A stretch of 38,592 bases of DNA from Clostridiales bacterium (GCA_015056085.1 SVHA01000015.1:1-38592); one strand, 5' to 3'. Numbered from the stretch's first letter, positions 23,044 to 32,167 are shown. Made by a program: numbers and translations. The notes: generated by a model from the sequence alone, not told the origin.

Positions 23044-24927
23044 ATGAAAAATCTTTTCAAAAAAGCGCTTTGTCTGGCTTTTGCGGGATGCCTGCTGATG
23101 ACGGCTTGTCCCGCCGTGGCGGAAGACGCCCTTGTGCAGCCGGAACTGGAAGCGAGAGTCAAGAACATCATCACCGTGGACGGCTACCAGTTCAAGGACC
23201 TCAATGACAACGGCGAACTGGACGTCTACGAAGACTGGCGCAAGACGCCCGAAGAGCGTGCCGACGACCTGCTGAGCCAGATGGACGCCACCGCCAAGGC
23301 GAAGCAGATGGTGCATCTGACGCTGGTGAGCAAGAAGGACAGCTGGTTCTCCAGCGACAACGTGGGCTTTGCCTTGGTGTATGAGTACATCTTCACCGAC
23401 GCCAAGACTGCCGCTGAAACCACCAACGAGATTCAGGAACTCAGCGAGAGTGCTCCGCTGGGCATCCCGATCATCTTCTCCATGGATACCGAGGCAGGCG
23501 CGGCTTTCGTCAAGGACGCCACCTTCCTGCCCGATGAAATCAGCCAGGGCGCAGTGAATGACCCCGAACTGGTCAAGGCGCTCAACGAGCTGCTCCGCAA
23601 GGAACTGATGGCGGTGGGCGTGCGTATGGCGCTGTCCCCCGACGCTGACCTGATCACCGACCCCCGCTGGGGACGCAATCAGGAGTGCTATTCTGAAGAT
23701 ACCGAAGTCGTGTCCAGCCTGATCGTGGCGGCCGTGCACGGCCTGCAGGGCGGCCCCGGCCTGACGAAGGACTCCGTCATCGCCACCGTCAAGCACTTCC
23801 CCGGCTCTGGCGCCCAGACCGATGGCGTGGACGGCACCCCTCTCACGATCAAGGAAGACTCTATTGACCTGCATCTGGCAGGCTTCAAGGCTGCCATTGA
23901 TGGCGGCGTTGCGGCTGTGATGCCCTACGGCTACTCCACCGTCCCCTATCTGGGAGGCGACGCCGTGGATAACTACGCTGACCAGTCCGCCGTGGTCATG
24001 ACCGACCTGCTGCGCGGCCAGCTGGGCTTCACCGGCATCATTCAGACCGACTGGGGTCTGAACTTCTCCGGTGCGGCCAATGCCGGTGCGGACATTCTGG
24101 GCGGCGCAGGCGTGCGCTCCACCCGCTCTGTGGTGGATGAAGTACCCGAAGAGCGCCTGACCGACGCTTGCCGCCGGATCCTGATCGCCAAGTTCGAAAT
24201 GGGCCTGTTCGAGAATCCCTACGTGGACGCTGACGCTGCTGCCTCCATCCTGGGCTGCGAAGAGCACAGGGCGCTGGCCAAGGAAGCGGCTGCCCGTTCC
24301 TTCACCATGGTGAAGTACGAGAACGCTCAGACGCTGGGCGATAAGGTCATCATCGCCGGTGAACTGGCGGATAACGCCCGTGCCCTCAACAGCGGCTGGA
24401 CCGTCAAGGAGCCCATGGAAGTGGGCGGCACCAGCATCCTGCAGGCGTTCAAGAACCGCCTGGGCGAAGAGAACGTCACCTACTACGCCGATGCGGCTTC
24501 CGTGCCTGCAGACCTGGCCGGTCAGACGGTCATCCTGGTCGTCGGCGAGAAGAGCGGCACCCATGATCCTTCCTGGGGCGCTGCCAACCTGGAATTCCCG
24601 GAAGATCAGCAGGCGCTGCTGAATGCCCTGGACGCCGCCGGCGCCAATGTGGTGTCCGTGGTGCTGATGAACCGTGCCTACGTCCTGACCCCCGTGGTGG
24701 ACAAGAGCGACAGCGTGATGCTGGCGTATCGTCCCGGCCTGACCGTGGGCGCTGACGCTGTGGTGGAAGCCCTCTATGGTGAGACTGCCATCACCGGCAA
24801 GCTGCCCTTCCAGATTCCCGCTACGATGGAACAGGTGCTTAATCAGCGCGAGGACCTGCCCAAGGACATCGTTGATCCGCTGTTCGAGTATGGCTTCGGC
24901 ATCGATGTAGCGGCCTTTGGCAAGTAA
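23044..24927 (+). CDS. Secreted GH3-family glycosidase, divergent (GH3-2)
   Basis: The 627-residue product has a signal region MKNLFKKALCLAFAGCLLMTAC... that may be either a lipobox (LMTAC) or a type I site (PAVA before ED). An EF-hand-like DLNDNGELDVYEDWR loop comes next. The GH3 motifs are DPRWGRNQECYSED, KHFPGSG and nucleophile D336 in IIQTDWG. The usual DxVHG/GATVFPHN pair is replaced by DTEAGAAFVKDATFLPDE, and LLKN in the C-domain by MVKYEN. Substrate specificity therefore probably differs from GH3-1. It lies between the permease and ATPase genes of the importer. Confidence 0.88.
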   Translation: MKNLFKKALCLAFAGCLLMTACPAVAEDALVQPELEARVKNIITVDGYQFKDLNDNGELDVYEDWRKTPEERADDLLSQMDATAKAKQMVHLTLVSKKDSWFSSDNVGFALVYEYIFTDAKTAAETTNEIQELSESAPLGIPIIFSMDTEAGAAFVKDATFLPDEISQGAVNDPELVKALNELLRKELMAVGVRMALSPDADLITDPRWGRNQECYSEDTEVVSSLIVAAVHGLQGGPGLTKDSVIATVKHFPGSGAQTDGVDGTPLTIKEDSIDLHLAGFKAAIDGGVAAVMPYGYSTVPYLGGDAVDNYADQSAVVMTDLLRGQLGFTGIIQTDWGLNFSGAANAGADILGGAGVRSTRSVVDEVPEERLTDACRRILIAKFEMGLFENPYVDADAAASILGCEEHRALAKEAAARSFTMVKYENAQTLGDKVIIAGELADNARALNSGWTVKEPMEVGGTSILQAFKNRLGEENVTYYADAASVPADLAGQTVILVVGEKSGTHDPSWGAANLEFPEDQQALLNALDAAGANVVSVVLMNRAYVLTPVVDKSDSVMLAYRPGLTVGADAVVEALYGETAITGKLPFQIPATMEQVLNQREDLPKDIVDPLFEYGFGIDVAAFGK

Positions 24928-24956
24928 TCCACATTGAACGGAAGAAAGGTGATCTT

Positions 24957-26069
24957 ATGGCTGCTATTACGATCAAGGATATGAGCGTATCCTACAACAA
25001 GGGTAAGTCCTATGTGCTGGATAAACTGAACCTGACGGTGAAGGACGGCGAATTCTGCGTGTTCCTGGGACCTTCCGGCTGCGGAAAGTCCACCGCCATG
25101 CACTGCGTGGCAGGTCTGCTGGAGCCTGTGGACGGCATGATCCACTTCGGCGATGAGCTGATGACGGAAATGGAAAATGGCAAGAAGAAGACCTTCGTGC
25201 CCCCGCAGGAGCGCAACATCGCCATGGTGTTCCAGGAGTACGCTCTGTATCCCAACATGACGGTGCGCAAGAATATGTCTTTCGCCCTGGAAACCAAAAA
25301 GACCCCCAAGGAAGAGATCAACAAGCGTGTCAATGCCATGGCGCAGATGCTCTCCATTGACCATCTGCTGGACCGCCGCCCGGCGGAACTCTCCGGCGGC
25401 CAGCGTCAGCGTGTGGCTCTGGGCCGTGCGCTGGTGCGTGACCCGCAGGTGTTCCTGCTGGACGAACCTCTGGGCAACCTGGACGCCAAGCTCCGTGAGC
25501 AGGTGCGCTACGAGCTCAAGAAGATTCAGACCCAGTTGGGCATCACCACCATCTACGTCACCCACGATCAGACCGAAGCCATGACCATGGCGGATCACAT
25601 CGTGCTGATGAAGGATGGCCACATCATGCAGGAAGGCACGCCCAACGACCTGTACGACCATCCCAGCTGCGAATTCGTGGCGGGCTTCCTGGGCACGCCT
25701 CAAATTAACCTCTTCACCGCCAAGGTGGTGGAAGACGGCGGCAAACTGGCCCTGGACGCCGGCAGTTTCACCCTGCCCGTGCCGGAAGACATGGTAGAGT
25801 GCCTCATCCCCTATGCGGGCAAGCAGGTGCATCTGGGCATCCGTCCCTCCGACCTGTCTGTCACCGAAAGCGGCTCCATTGCCGGACAGGTGGAATCCAT
25901 TGAGCCTCTGGGCGATGCATACCTGGTGTATGTCCGGGTGGGCGAGCAGGTGGTTGTGGTCAAGCACGCCGAAGAACAGGCTCCCACCGAAAAGGATCTG
26001 CAGCTTGTGCCCAATCCTGCCAAACTCCATCTCTTTGACCCCGAAACGGAAAAGCGCATCAATATCTGA
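24957..26069 (+). CDS. ABC transporter ATP-binding protein (MsmX/UgpC-like)
   Basis: The 370-residue ATPase has Walker A GPSGCGKS at 38-45, signature LSGGQRQR, Walker B VFLLDEPLGNLD and switch His in VTHDQTEA. A C-terminal TOBE-type regulatory domain (LGIRPSDLSV) is present. It drives sugar import with the two permeases. GAAAGGTGATC lies before the ATG. A hairpin at 26087-26110 separates it from the carrier-protein gene. Confidence 0.95.
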   Translation: MAAITIKDMSVSYNKGKSYVLDKLNLTVKDGEFCVFLGPSGCGKSTAMHCVAGLLEPVDGMIHFGDELMTEMENGKKKTFVPPQERNIAMVFQEYALYPNMTVRKNMSFALETKKTPKEEINKRVNAMAQMLSIDHLLDRRPAELSGGQRQRVALGRALVRDPQVFLLDEPLGNLDAKLREQVRYELKKIQTQLGITTIYVTHDQTEAMTMADHIVLMKDGHIMQEGTPNDLYDHPSCEFVAGFLGTPQINLFTAKVVEDGGKLALDAGSFTLPVPEDMVECLIPYAGKQVHLGIRPSDLSVTESGSIAGQVESIEPLGDAYLVYVRVGEQVVVVKHAEEQAPTEKDLQLVPNPAKLHLFDPETEKRINI

Positions 26070-26086
26070 TGCCATTATACGCATCT

Positions 26087-26110
26087 GTCCCGCCTGAATG
26101 AAGGCGGGAC
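26087..26110 (+). other. Hairpin between the importer and the Dlt-like genes (weak terminator or attenuator)
   Basis: GTCCCGCCT and AGGCGGGAC form a perfect 9-bp stem with a 6-base loop, followed only by GTGCGTGTTTCTCT. The poor T-tract suggests partial read-through. I find no convincing promoter between it and the carrier gene. Confidence 0.6.
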
Positions 26111-26152
26111 GTGCGTGTTTCTCTGAAACTATACAGGAAAGAGGAAACCATC

Positions 26153-26383
26153 ATGCGCCAGACGATCATCGGGATCCTTCAGGACTTCAATGAAGATGCG
26201 GATTACGAAAACGAGCAGCGGCTGATCGACGAGGGAATCATCGATTCCCTGGACCTGACAGCCATTATCCGGGAACTGGAGGAAGCCTTCTCCGTCCGTA
26301 TCGATCCTTCCCAGCTGGTGCCGAAGAATTTCAACAGCGTGGATGCAATCATGGAAATGCTCCGTCGCATCAAGGGCGAATGA
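26153..26383 (+). CDS. Acyl/D-alanyl carrier protein (DltC-like)
   Basis: The 76-residue product is a single carrier-protein domain of acidic helices with the phosphopantetheine serine S32 in GIIDSLDL. The context (adenylation enzymes, MBOAT, SGNH) fits a DltC-like thioester carrier rather than a fatty-acid ACP. The ATG at 26153 follows AGAGG by 8 bases. Its stop overlaps the next start by four bases (ATGA). Confidence 0.88.
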   Translation: MRQTIIGILQDFNEDADYENEQRLIDEGIIDSLDLTAIIRELEEAFSVRIDPSQLVPKNFNSVDAIMEMLRRIKGE

Positions 26384-27861
26384 TTCGCAATGTGCTGATC
26401 TGGCTGGAGGAAACCGCCTGTGCCCGGCCGCAGGATGTTGCCTTTGAGGACGACCATGATCGCCTCACCTATGGGCAGCTGCTTTCCCGGGCGCAGGAGA
26501 TCGGCTCCTGCCTGGCTGAGATCATCCCGCCCCAATCCCCCGTGCTGGTGATGATGGAAAAGAGCCCCGACTGCATTGCCGCTATGCTGGGCGCCGTGTA
26601 CGCCGGGTGCTTCTATACCCCGGTGGACCCCGCCATGCCCCAGCCCAGGCTGAAATTGATCGCCGATGTGCTCAAGCCCGCCTGCGTGCTGTGCGAAGAG
26701 CGCTTCCGGGAGGCAGCATCGCTGCTGGCAGGTCAGGCCCCTGTGCTGGTGACCGGGGAGATTCCCGCCCGGGTGGATGAAAAGCGGCTGGAGGACATCC
26801 GCTGCCGCCATGTGGACACGGATCTGCTGTATGTGCTGTTCACCAGCGGCTCCACGGGCGTGCCCAAGGGCGTGGCCATCACCCACCGCAGCGTGGTGGA
26901 TTTCATCGACTGGGCCGTGATGACTCTGGGCATTGACTCCTGGTGTGTCTTTGGCAATCAGGCGCCCCTGTACTTCGACAATTCCGTGCTGGACATTTAC
27001 TGTGCCATCCGCACGGGAGCGAAGGTGCATTTCATCCCCAAGGGATACTTTGCCTTCCCGGCGCAGATGCCGGGATACCTCATCGAGCAGGGCGTCAACA
27101 CGATTTTCTGGGTGCCCTCGGCGCTGACCAGCGTGGGGCAGGCCGGACTGCCGGAAGGCAAATTGCCGCTGAAGAAGATCCTCTTCTGCGGCGAAGTGAT
27201 GCCCTGCAAGACCCTCAATCTGTGGAAAAAAGCCGTGCCGGACGCCCTGTTTGTGAATATGTACGGCCCCACGGAGATCACCGACGTGTGTATGTACTTC
27301 GTGGTGGACAGGGAGTTTGCGGACGACGACGCCCTGCCCATCGGCGTGCCCTGCCTGAACACCCGCATCGACCTCATCGACGGGGAAATCTGCGTCAGCG
27401 GCACCTGCCTGTCGCCGGGGTATTACAACGCCCCTGAAAAGACGGCGGAAGTGTTTGTGGAACATCCCCTGCGCCGGGGCGTGACGGAAAAGATGTACCG
27501 TACCGGCGACCTGGGCCGCTACAATGACCGGGGCGAGATGATGTTCATCGGCCGCAAGGACAGTCAGATCAAGCGCCACGGCTATCGCATTGAACTGGGC
27601 GAGATCGAATCGGTGCTGCTTTCTCTGGAAGAAGCGGACGACGGCTGCTGCCTGTATGATGCAGCGCAGGAGATGATCGTGTGCTTCTTTGCCGGCAAGG
27701 GCGACGAAAAGCAGCTCCGTCGGCTGATGAAGGGGAAACTTCCCCGGTATATGCTCCCGGACGCCTTTGTGAAAAAGGCGGCCCTGCCCAAGACGGGCAA
27801 CGGAAAAACCGATCGCATACAACTGAAACAGGAGTGGGAGAATGAGCATCCTGTCCGTTGA
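26380..27861 (+). CDS. DltA-like adenylation enzyme A1 (amino-acid:carrier ligase)
   Basis: This 493-residue adenylate-forming enzyme is predicted to activate a carboxylic acid with ATP and load it on the carrier. Core motifs are FTSGSTGVPKGV, MYGPTEITD, YRTGDLG, GRKDSQIKRHGYRIELGEIE and the catalytic Lys in GNGKTDR. In the pocket D200 (YFDNSVLDIY) matches the Asp that holds the amino group in DltA and NRPS domains. C270 in LFCGEVMP matches the DltA Cys linked to D-alanine selection. D-alanine or a similar small amino acid is therefore the expected substrate. It overlaps both neighbouring genes (4 and 20 bases). Confidence 0.88.
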   Translation: MIRNVLIWLEETACARPQDVAFEDDHDRLTYGQLLSRAQEIGSCLAEIIPPQSPVLVMMEKSPDCIAAMLGAVYAGCFYTPVDPAMPQPRLKLIADVLKPACVLCEERFREAASLLAGQAPVLVTGEIPARVDEKRLEDIRCRHVDTDLLYVLFTSGSTGVPKGVAITHRSVVDFIDWAVMTLGIDSWCVFGNQAPLYFDNSVLDIYCAIRTGAKVHFIPKGYFAFPAQMPGYLIEQGVNTIFWVPSALTSVGQAGLPEGKLPLKKILFCGEVMPCKTLNLWKKAVPDALFVNMYGPTEITDVCMYFVVDREFADDDALPIGVPCLNTRIDLIDGEICVSGTCLSPGYYNAPEKTAEVFVEHPLRRGVTEKMYRTGDLGRYNDRGEMMFIGRKDSQIKRHGYRIELGEIESVLLSLEEADDGCCLYDAAQEMIVCFFAGKGDEKQLRRLMKGKLPRYMLPDAFVKKAALPKTGNGKTDRIQLKQEWENEHPVR

Positions 27862-29407
27862 GTTTCTGATTTTTGTGGCAGCAGTGATTCTGCTGTTCTA
27901 TCTGCTGCCGAAAAAGGTGCGCTGGTGCGTGCTGCTTTTGGCCAGTGTAGGATTCTACCTGATGAGCGGCTGGCAGGGCGGCGTGTATCTGCTGGCGGTG
28001 GCGGTTCTGACCTGGTTCAGTGCCCGGCACATCGGCAAACTTCGCGCCCGGATGGACGAAGTGCTGCAGGAGGAGAATCCCGCCGCAAAAAGGAAACTCA
28101 GGCACCGGATGCGGGCATGGCTGACGGTCTGCCTTTTGCTGGTGCTGGGCGCACTGGTCTTTATCAAGTATTTTGAGCCGGGACGCATCGCCCTCAATGC
28201 CATCCTGAAGTTTTTCAACAACCGTACCCAGTTTGAAGCCTTCGAAGTGCTGGTACCCCTGGGCCTGAGTTACTTCACCTTCCAGAGCGTGGGCTATGTG
28301 GTGGATGTGTACTGGGGCAAGGTGAAGGCCCAGCCGAACTTCTTCAAACACCTGCTGTTCGTGAGTTTCTTCCCGCAGATCATGCAGGGACCCATTTCCA
28401 CCTATGAGCAGCTGGCGCCGCAGCTGCTGGCGCCCAAGGCGTTCCATCCCCAGCGGATGACCATGGGCTTCCAATTGATGCTGTGGGGTTATTTCAAAAA
28501 GCTGGTGCTGGCAGACCGCCTGGCGAGTGTGACGAACACCATTGCCGCCGGGGGGGAGCAGCAGGGCTGGCTGATTCTGCTGGGCATCGTGCTCTACACC
28601 ATCCGCCTGTACGGGGATTTCTCCGGCGGCATGGATGTGGTCAGAGGCGTTGCGATGATGCTGGGCGTGGACCTGACGGAGAACTTCCGGAGGCCGTTTT
28701 TCTCCACCAGCGTGGCGGAATACTGGCGCCGGTGGCACATTTCCCTGGGCACCTGGTTCCGCACCTATGTGCTGTACCCCCTGAGCATCTCCCGCCTGGG
28801 CGACCTTTTGAGCAAAATCGGCAAAAAGACCCTGGGCAAGAAAGCGGGGCGGATGCTGCCCGGCGCCGTGGCGACCTTCCTCATCTTCCTGCTGATTGGC
28901 ATGTGGCACACCGCCAACTGGAATGCGCTGATCTTCGGCGCATACTTTGGCGTCCTGATGGGCACGGCGATGCTGCTGGAGCCGCTGTTTAAGGTGATTC
29001 GGAAAAAGCTGCACATCACCGACAAGACGGTATGGTGGCGCATCTTCGGCTGGGGTCGCACCATGGTGCTGATTCTCCTGGCGCAGTATTTTGCCTGCAC
29101 TGTCTCGCCGGAGCAGGCGTGGACGCTGCTGCAGGGCACCTTCGCCGCCTGGGATTTTGCCGCTGCGGAAGAAACCCTCACGGGCTTCATGGCCTGGCGG
29201 GAGTGGATCATCGCCGGCGGTGCGCTGCTGATTGTGCTGCTGGTGGACATCCTCTGCGAGCGCAAGGTGGACGTGAATGGCCGTCTGGCCAAGGGCACGT
29301 TCTTCCTCCGCTGGCCGGTGCTGCTTGTGCTGATTATGGTCATTCTGATCTTCGGCTACTATGGCGAAGGCTTTGACAGCACCGCATTCCTGTATGCAAA
29401 CTTCTGA
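27842..29407 (+). CDS. MBOAT-family O-acyltransferase (DltB/AlgI-like)
   Basis: This 521-residue polytopic membrane protein has about ten or more helices. It carries the MBOAT signatures RRPFFSTSVAEYWRRWHISL (conserved H299) and GMWHTANWN (catalytic-type H356). Relatives move acyl groups from a carrier across the membrane to teichoic acid, alginate or other glycans. Length and motifs look intact. It starts inside the A1 gene, so translation is coupled. Confidence 0.93.
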   Translation: MSILSVEFLIFVAAVILLFYLLPKKVRWCVLLLASVGFYLMSGWQGGVYLLAVAVLTWFSARHIGKLRARMDEVLQEENPAAKRKLRHRMRAWLTVCLLLVLGALVFIKYFEPGRIALNAILKFFNNRTQFEAFEVLVPLGLSYFTFQSVGYVVDVYWGKVKAQPNFFKHLLFVSFFPQIMQGPISTYEQLAPQLLAPKAFHPQRMTMGFQLMLWGYFKKLVLADRLASVTNTIAAGGEQQGWLILLGIVLYTIRLYGDFSGGMDVVRGVAMMLGVDLTENFRRPFFSTSVAEYWRRWHISLGTWFRTYVLYPLSISRLGDLLSKIGKKTLGKKAGRMLPGAVATFLIFLLIGMWHTANWNALIFGAYFGVLMGTAMLLEPLFKVIRKKLHITDKTVWWRIFGWGRTMVLILLAQYFACTVSPEQAWTLLQGTFAAWDFAAAEETLTGFMAWREWIIAGGALLIVLLVDILCERKVDVNGRLAKGTFFLRWPVLLVLIMVILIFGYYGEGFDSTAFLYANF

Positions 29408-29425
29408 TCACGGGAGATGAAATTG

Positions 29426-30505
29426 ATGCAGGCGAAGATTCCTGAAACGGCAACCCGGAAAGAGAAAATCCTGTTCGCTCTGCGGGCGATTGTGTTTGCC
29501 GTGCTGCTGGCGGCGCTGCTGAGCTATACGCTGTATGTGCTGGTGCCCAAGTATGACTACGGCATCTGCTCCATCACCAACCTCTATCAGCAGGAAGACG
29601 ACACCGTGGACGTGCTGGTGCTGGGCACGAGCCTTGCCTACGGCGGCGTGAACACCAACGTGCTGTGGGAGGAATACGGCATTGCTGCCTATAACCTCTG
29701 CGGCGCTGAACAGCCTTACTGGATCAGTTATTACTATCTGCAGGAGGCGCTGAAAACCCAGCATCCGCAGGTGATTGTGCTGGACGCCAAGCCTGCCACC
29801 TATCCCGACGACTATTCCCGCCGGGGCAGGGCTTTCCTGGGCACCACAGGCATCAAGGACCCGATCATCCGCCTCAGGGCACTGCTTTCCAGCGTGGCGC
29901 CGGAGAACTACGCCAGTTTTGTGGCGGGTTTCCCCCAGCTGCACAGCTATTATCCCGATGTGACCCTGGACAACTTCGCCTATCCGCCCAATAACGGCGG
30001 GCGCGGTTTTGACTGGCAGGGGTACATTGAATCCACGGAGACGGAAGTGCATTCCAAGCCGTCTCTGGTGTGGTCCTCCACTAAAAAGAACGTCAACCCC
30101 CGCCAGGTGGAATACTTCCGCAAGACGGTGGAACTGGCACAGCGGGAAAACATCCCCGTGATGGTCATCGGCATTCCCAATCCCGACTACGCCAACGACC
30201 ATATGTACTACAACACCCTCTGGGAAGTGGCGGATGAGTACGGCGTACCCCATGTGAACTACAACGACCCCACCAACCGCTATGGCCTTTTGTATTCCTC
30301 CTGCTTCTCCGACTGGCAGCATCTCAACGTCAAGGGCAGCGTGATTTTCTCCAGGAAACTGGGCGCTGACCTCAAGGAGATGTTCCCCCTGCCGGACCGC
30401 AGGCTGGATGAAGGCTACGACGCCTGGAGAAACGGTTCCGAAGCCTGGTACGAGACGTATCCTGAATACCTGCCCGAAAAGCCGGAGGAAGGAGCGCCTG
30501 CATGA
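29426..30505 (+). CDS. Membrane-anchored SGNH-type protein (DltD/AlgX-like role)
   Basis: The 359-residue product has a single N-terminal membrane helix (about 17-40) followed by an extracytoplasmic domain. SGNH-type residues are visible: S69 in VLGTSLAYGG, Asn/Gly in NLCGAEQP, and D296/H299 in DWQHLN. Proteins in this position (DltD, AlgX/AlgJ) finish acyl transfer to the polymer outside the membrane. CGGGAG gives the better spacing to ATG 29426 than to ATG 29417. The last four bases overlap the A2 start (ATGA). The sequence is not close to classical DltD, so the role comes from motifs and position. Confidence 0.8.
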   Translation: MQAKIPETATRKEKILFALRAIVFAVLLAALLSYTLYVLVPKYDYGICSITNLYQQEDDTVDVLVLGTSLAYGGVNTNVLWEEYGIAAYNLCGAEQPYWISYYYLQEALKTQHPQVIVLDAKPATYPDDYSRRGRAFLGTTGIKDPIIRLRALLSSVAPENYASFVAGFPQLHSYYPDVTLDNFAYPPNNGGRGFDWQGYIESTETEVHSKPSLVWSSTKKNVNPRQVEYFRKTVELAQRENIPVMVIGIPNPDYANDHMYYNTLWEVADEYGVPHVNYNDPTNRYGLLYSSCFSDWQHLNVKGSVIFSRKLGADLKEMFPLPDRRLDEGYDAWRNGSEAWYETYPEYLPEKPEEGAPA

Positions 30506-31974
30506 GCGTGAACAACATTCTGGAATTCCTGGAGGAAACGGCCCGGAAAACCCCGGAGCGCATCGCCTTTGCGGATGAGAGCGAATCCCTCACCTTTGGG
30601 GAATTTTTGCAGCGCACACGGGCCATCGGCAGTGCGGTGAGCGAAATGGTTCCGCCCCGGCAGCCTGTGGCGGTGCTGATGAACGATCGCAGCGTGAACA
30701 CGGTGGCGGCGCTGATGGGCATTGTGTATGCCGGCTGCTGCTATGTGCCGCTGGACGCCTCTCTCCCCGAAGAGCGGCTGGCGCTGATTGCCCAGAGCCT
30801 CTGCCCGGCGCTGGTTTTGATGGACATGAAGGGCGAAAAGGCCGCCAGGTCCTTCGATTGCCCGGCGATTCATGTGTCCGACGCCATCGGGCATGACATC
30901 GACGCCCGGCGGCTTGACGAAATCCGTGCCCAGGCTTCCGCGGATGACCCCATGGCCATCATGTACACCAGCGGCTCCACGGGCATCCCCAAGGGCGTGG
31001 TGCAGAGTATGCGCAGCCATATCCTGTATACCACCGCCACCATTGAGAAGTACGATTTCACCGCCGACACGGTGTTTGGCAATCAGTCGCCCTTCTTCTA
31101 TGCCAATTCCATCATTGATATCTTCCCCACGCTGGCGCTGGGCGCCAAAACGGTGATCCTCCCGGCGGGGGCGCTGGCCTTCCCGGCGGTGCTGATTGAG
31201 CAACTCAATCGTCATCGGGTGATTGAACTGACCATGACGCCCTCCAGCTATGTGAAAGTGGCGTCTTCCGGCGTGCTGACGCCGGGGTGCCTGCCCCATT
31301 TGAAGTACATCGTCCTTTCCGGCGAGGCGGCCCACTGGGCCACGCTGGAAAAGTGGCTGGCAGCGGCGCCAGAAGCGGATGTGTGGAACTTCTACGGCAG
31401 CACGGAGATGTACTCCGTGGCGGTGTGGAAGCTGACGAAGACCTACGAGGATGGCCGGACCATTCCGGTGGGCCCGCTGTTTGACGGCGTGGAGATCGTC
31501 TTCACTGAAGAAGAAGGAATGCTGGTGCACACGCCCTGGCTGGCGGAAGGTTACTACCGGGATGAACACCGCACAGAGGCTGTTTTCTTTACTGGGGAGG
31601 ATGGCAAGCGGTATTACCGCAGCGGCGACATGGGCATGATGGACGAGGAGAATCACCTCGTGGTGCTGGGCCGCAAGGACACCCAGATCAAGCACATGGG
31701 CTACCGCATGGAAATCGGCGAAACGGAACTGGCCCTGCTGTCCGCCCAGGGGGTGAAGGAAGGCTGCTGCATCTTTGACAAGGACAGCGGCGTGCTTCAT
31801 GCCTTCTATACGGGTGAGGTGGATCCCAAGGCGCTGACGCCTATTCTCAAGAAGGTGTTGCCCCGCTACGCCATGCCGGACAAGGTGCATCAACTGGCGG
31901 AAATGCCCTACACGCCCACCATGAAGATCGACCGAAAAAAGATGCACATGATGTGCGAAAATTGGCAAAAATGA
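30502..31974 (+). CDS. Second DltA-like adenylation enzyme A2, altered substrate pocket
   Basis: This 490-residue adenylate-forming enzyme has intact catalytic motifs: YTSGSTGIPKGV, FYGSTEMYS, YRSGDMG, GRKDTQIKHMGYRMEIGETE and C-terminal MKIDRKKM with the catalytic Lys. The pocket differs from A1. The amino-anchoring Asp is A201 (FFYANSIIDIF), and the DltA-type Cys is Ser (VLSGEAAH). A non-alpha-amino acid, or another acyl group, is therefore the likelier substrate; loss of function is less likely given the intact core. It is the last gene of the cassette, just before the terminator at 32002. Confidence 0.85.
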   Translation: MSVNNILEFLEETARKTPERIAFADESESLTFGEFLQRTRAIGSAVSEMVPPRQPVAVLMNDRSVNTVAALMGIVYAGCCYVPLDASLPEERLALIAQSLCPALVLMDMKGEKAARSFDCPAIHVSDAIGHDIDARRLDEIRAQASADDPMAIMYTSGSTGIPKGVVQSMRSHILYTTATIEKYDFTADTVFGNQSPFFYANSIIDIFPTLALGAKTVILPAGALAFPAVLIEQLNRHRVIELTMTPSSYVKVASSGVLTPGCLPHLKYIVLSGEAAHWATLEKWLAAAPEADVWNFYGSTEMYSVAVWKLTKTYEDGRTIPVGPLFDGVEIVFTEEEGMLVHTPWLAEGYYRDEHRTEAVFFTGEDGKRYYRSGDMGMMDEENHLVVLGRKDTQIKHMGYRMEIGETELALLSAQGVKEGCCIFDKDSGVLHAFYTGEVDPKALTPILKKVLPRYAMPDKVHQLAEMPYTPTMKIDRKKMHMMCENWQK

Positions 31975-32001
31975 CCTGATGTCACATAAAAACGCTTAAA
32001 A

Positions 32002-32026
32002 AGAGGGGGAAAACCCCTCTATTTTT
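32002..32026 (+). terminator. Intrinsic terminator of the Dlt-like operon
   Basis: AGAGGGG (32002-32008) pairs with CCCCTCT (32014-32020), followed by ATTTTTG. Confidence 0.88.
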
Positions 32027-32037
32027 GTGCTCAGACT

Positions 32038-32098
32038 GGATTTTCCATACCCCTGTACTGAAATTTCCATGGACTAATCTTCCCAGTAAATGTAAACT
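32038..32098 (+). promoter_or_regulatory. Promoter of GH3-3 with 22-bp-spaced direct repeats
   Basis: Repeats start at 32038 (GGATTTTCCATAC) and 32060 (GAAATTTCCATGG), 22 bases apart. The -35 TGGACT (32070-32075) begins 10 bases after the second repeat start. A 17-base spacer leads to TAAACT (32093-32098). Both core hexamers are weak, as expected for an activator-dependent promoter. Confidence 0.65.
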
Positions 32099-32167
32099 AC
32101 AATCAAGGCAAGGTGGGAGACGAATCCACCTGCAAAACGACTACTGTATATGGAAAGGAAGGTAACC

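Noticed and set aside
26111-26152. Upstream extension of the carrier-protein gene
   Set aside because: The added residues come from the flank of the hairpin and lack a ribosome site. ATG 26153 is well placed and matches carrier-protein length.
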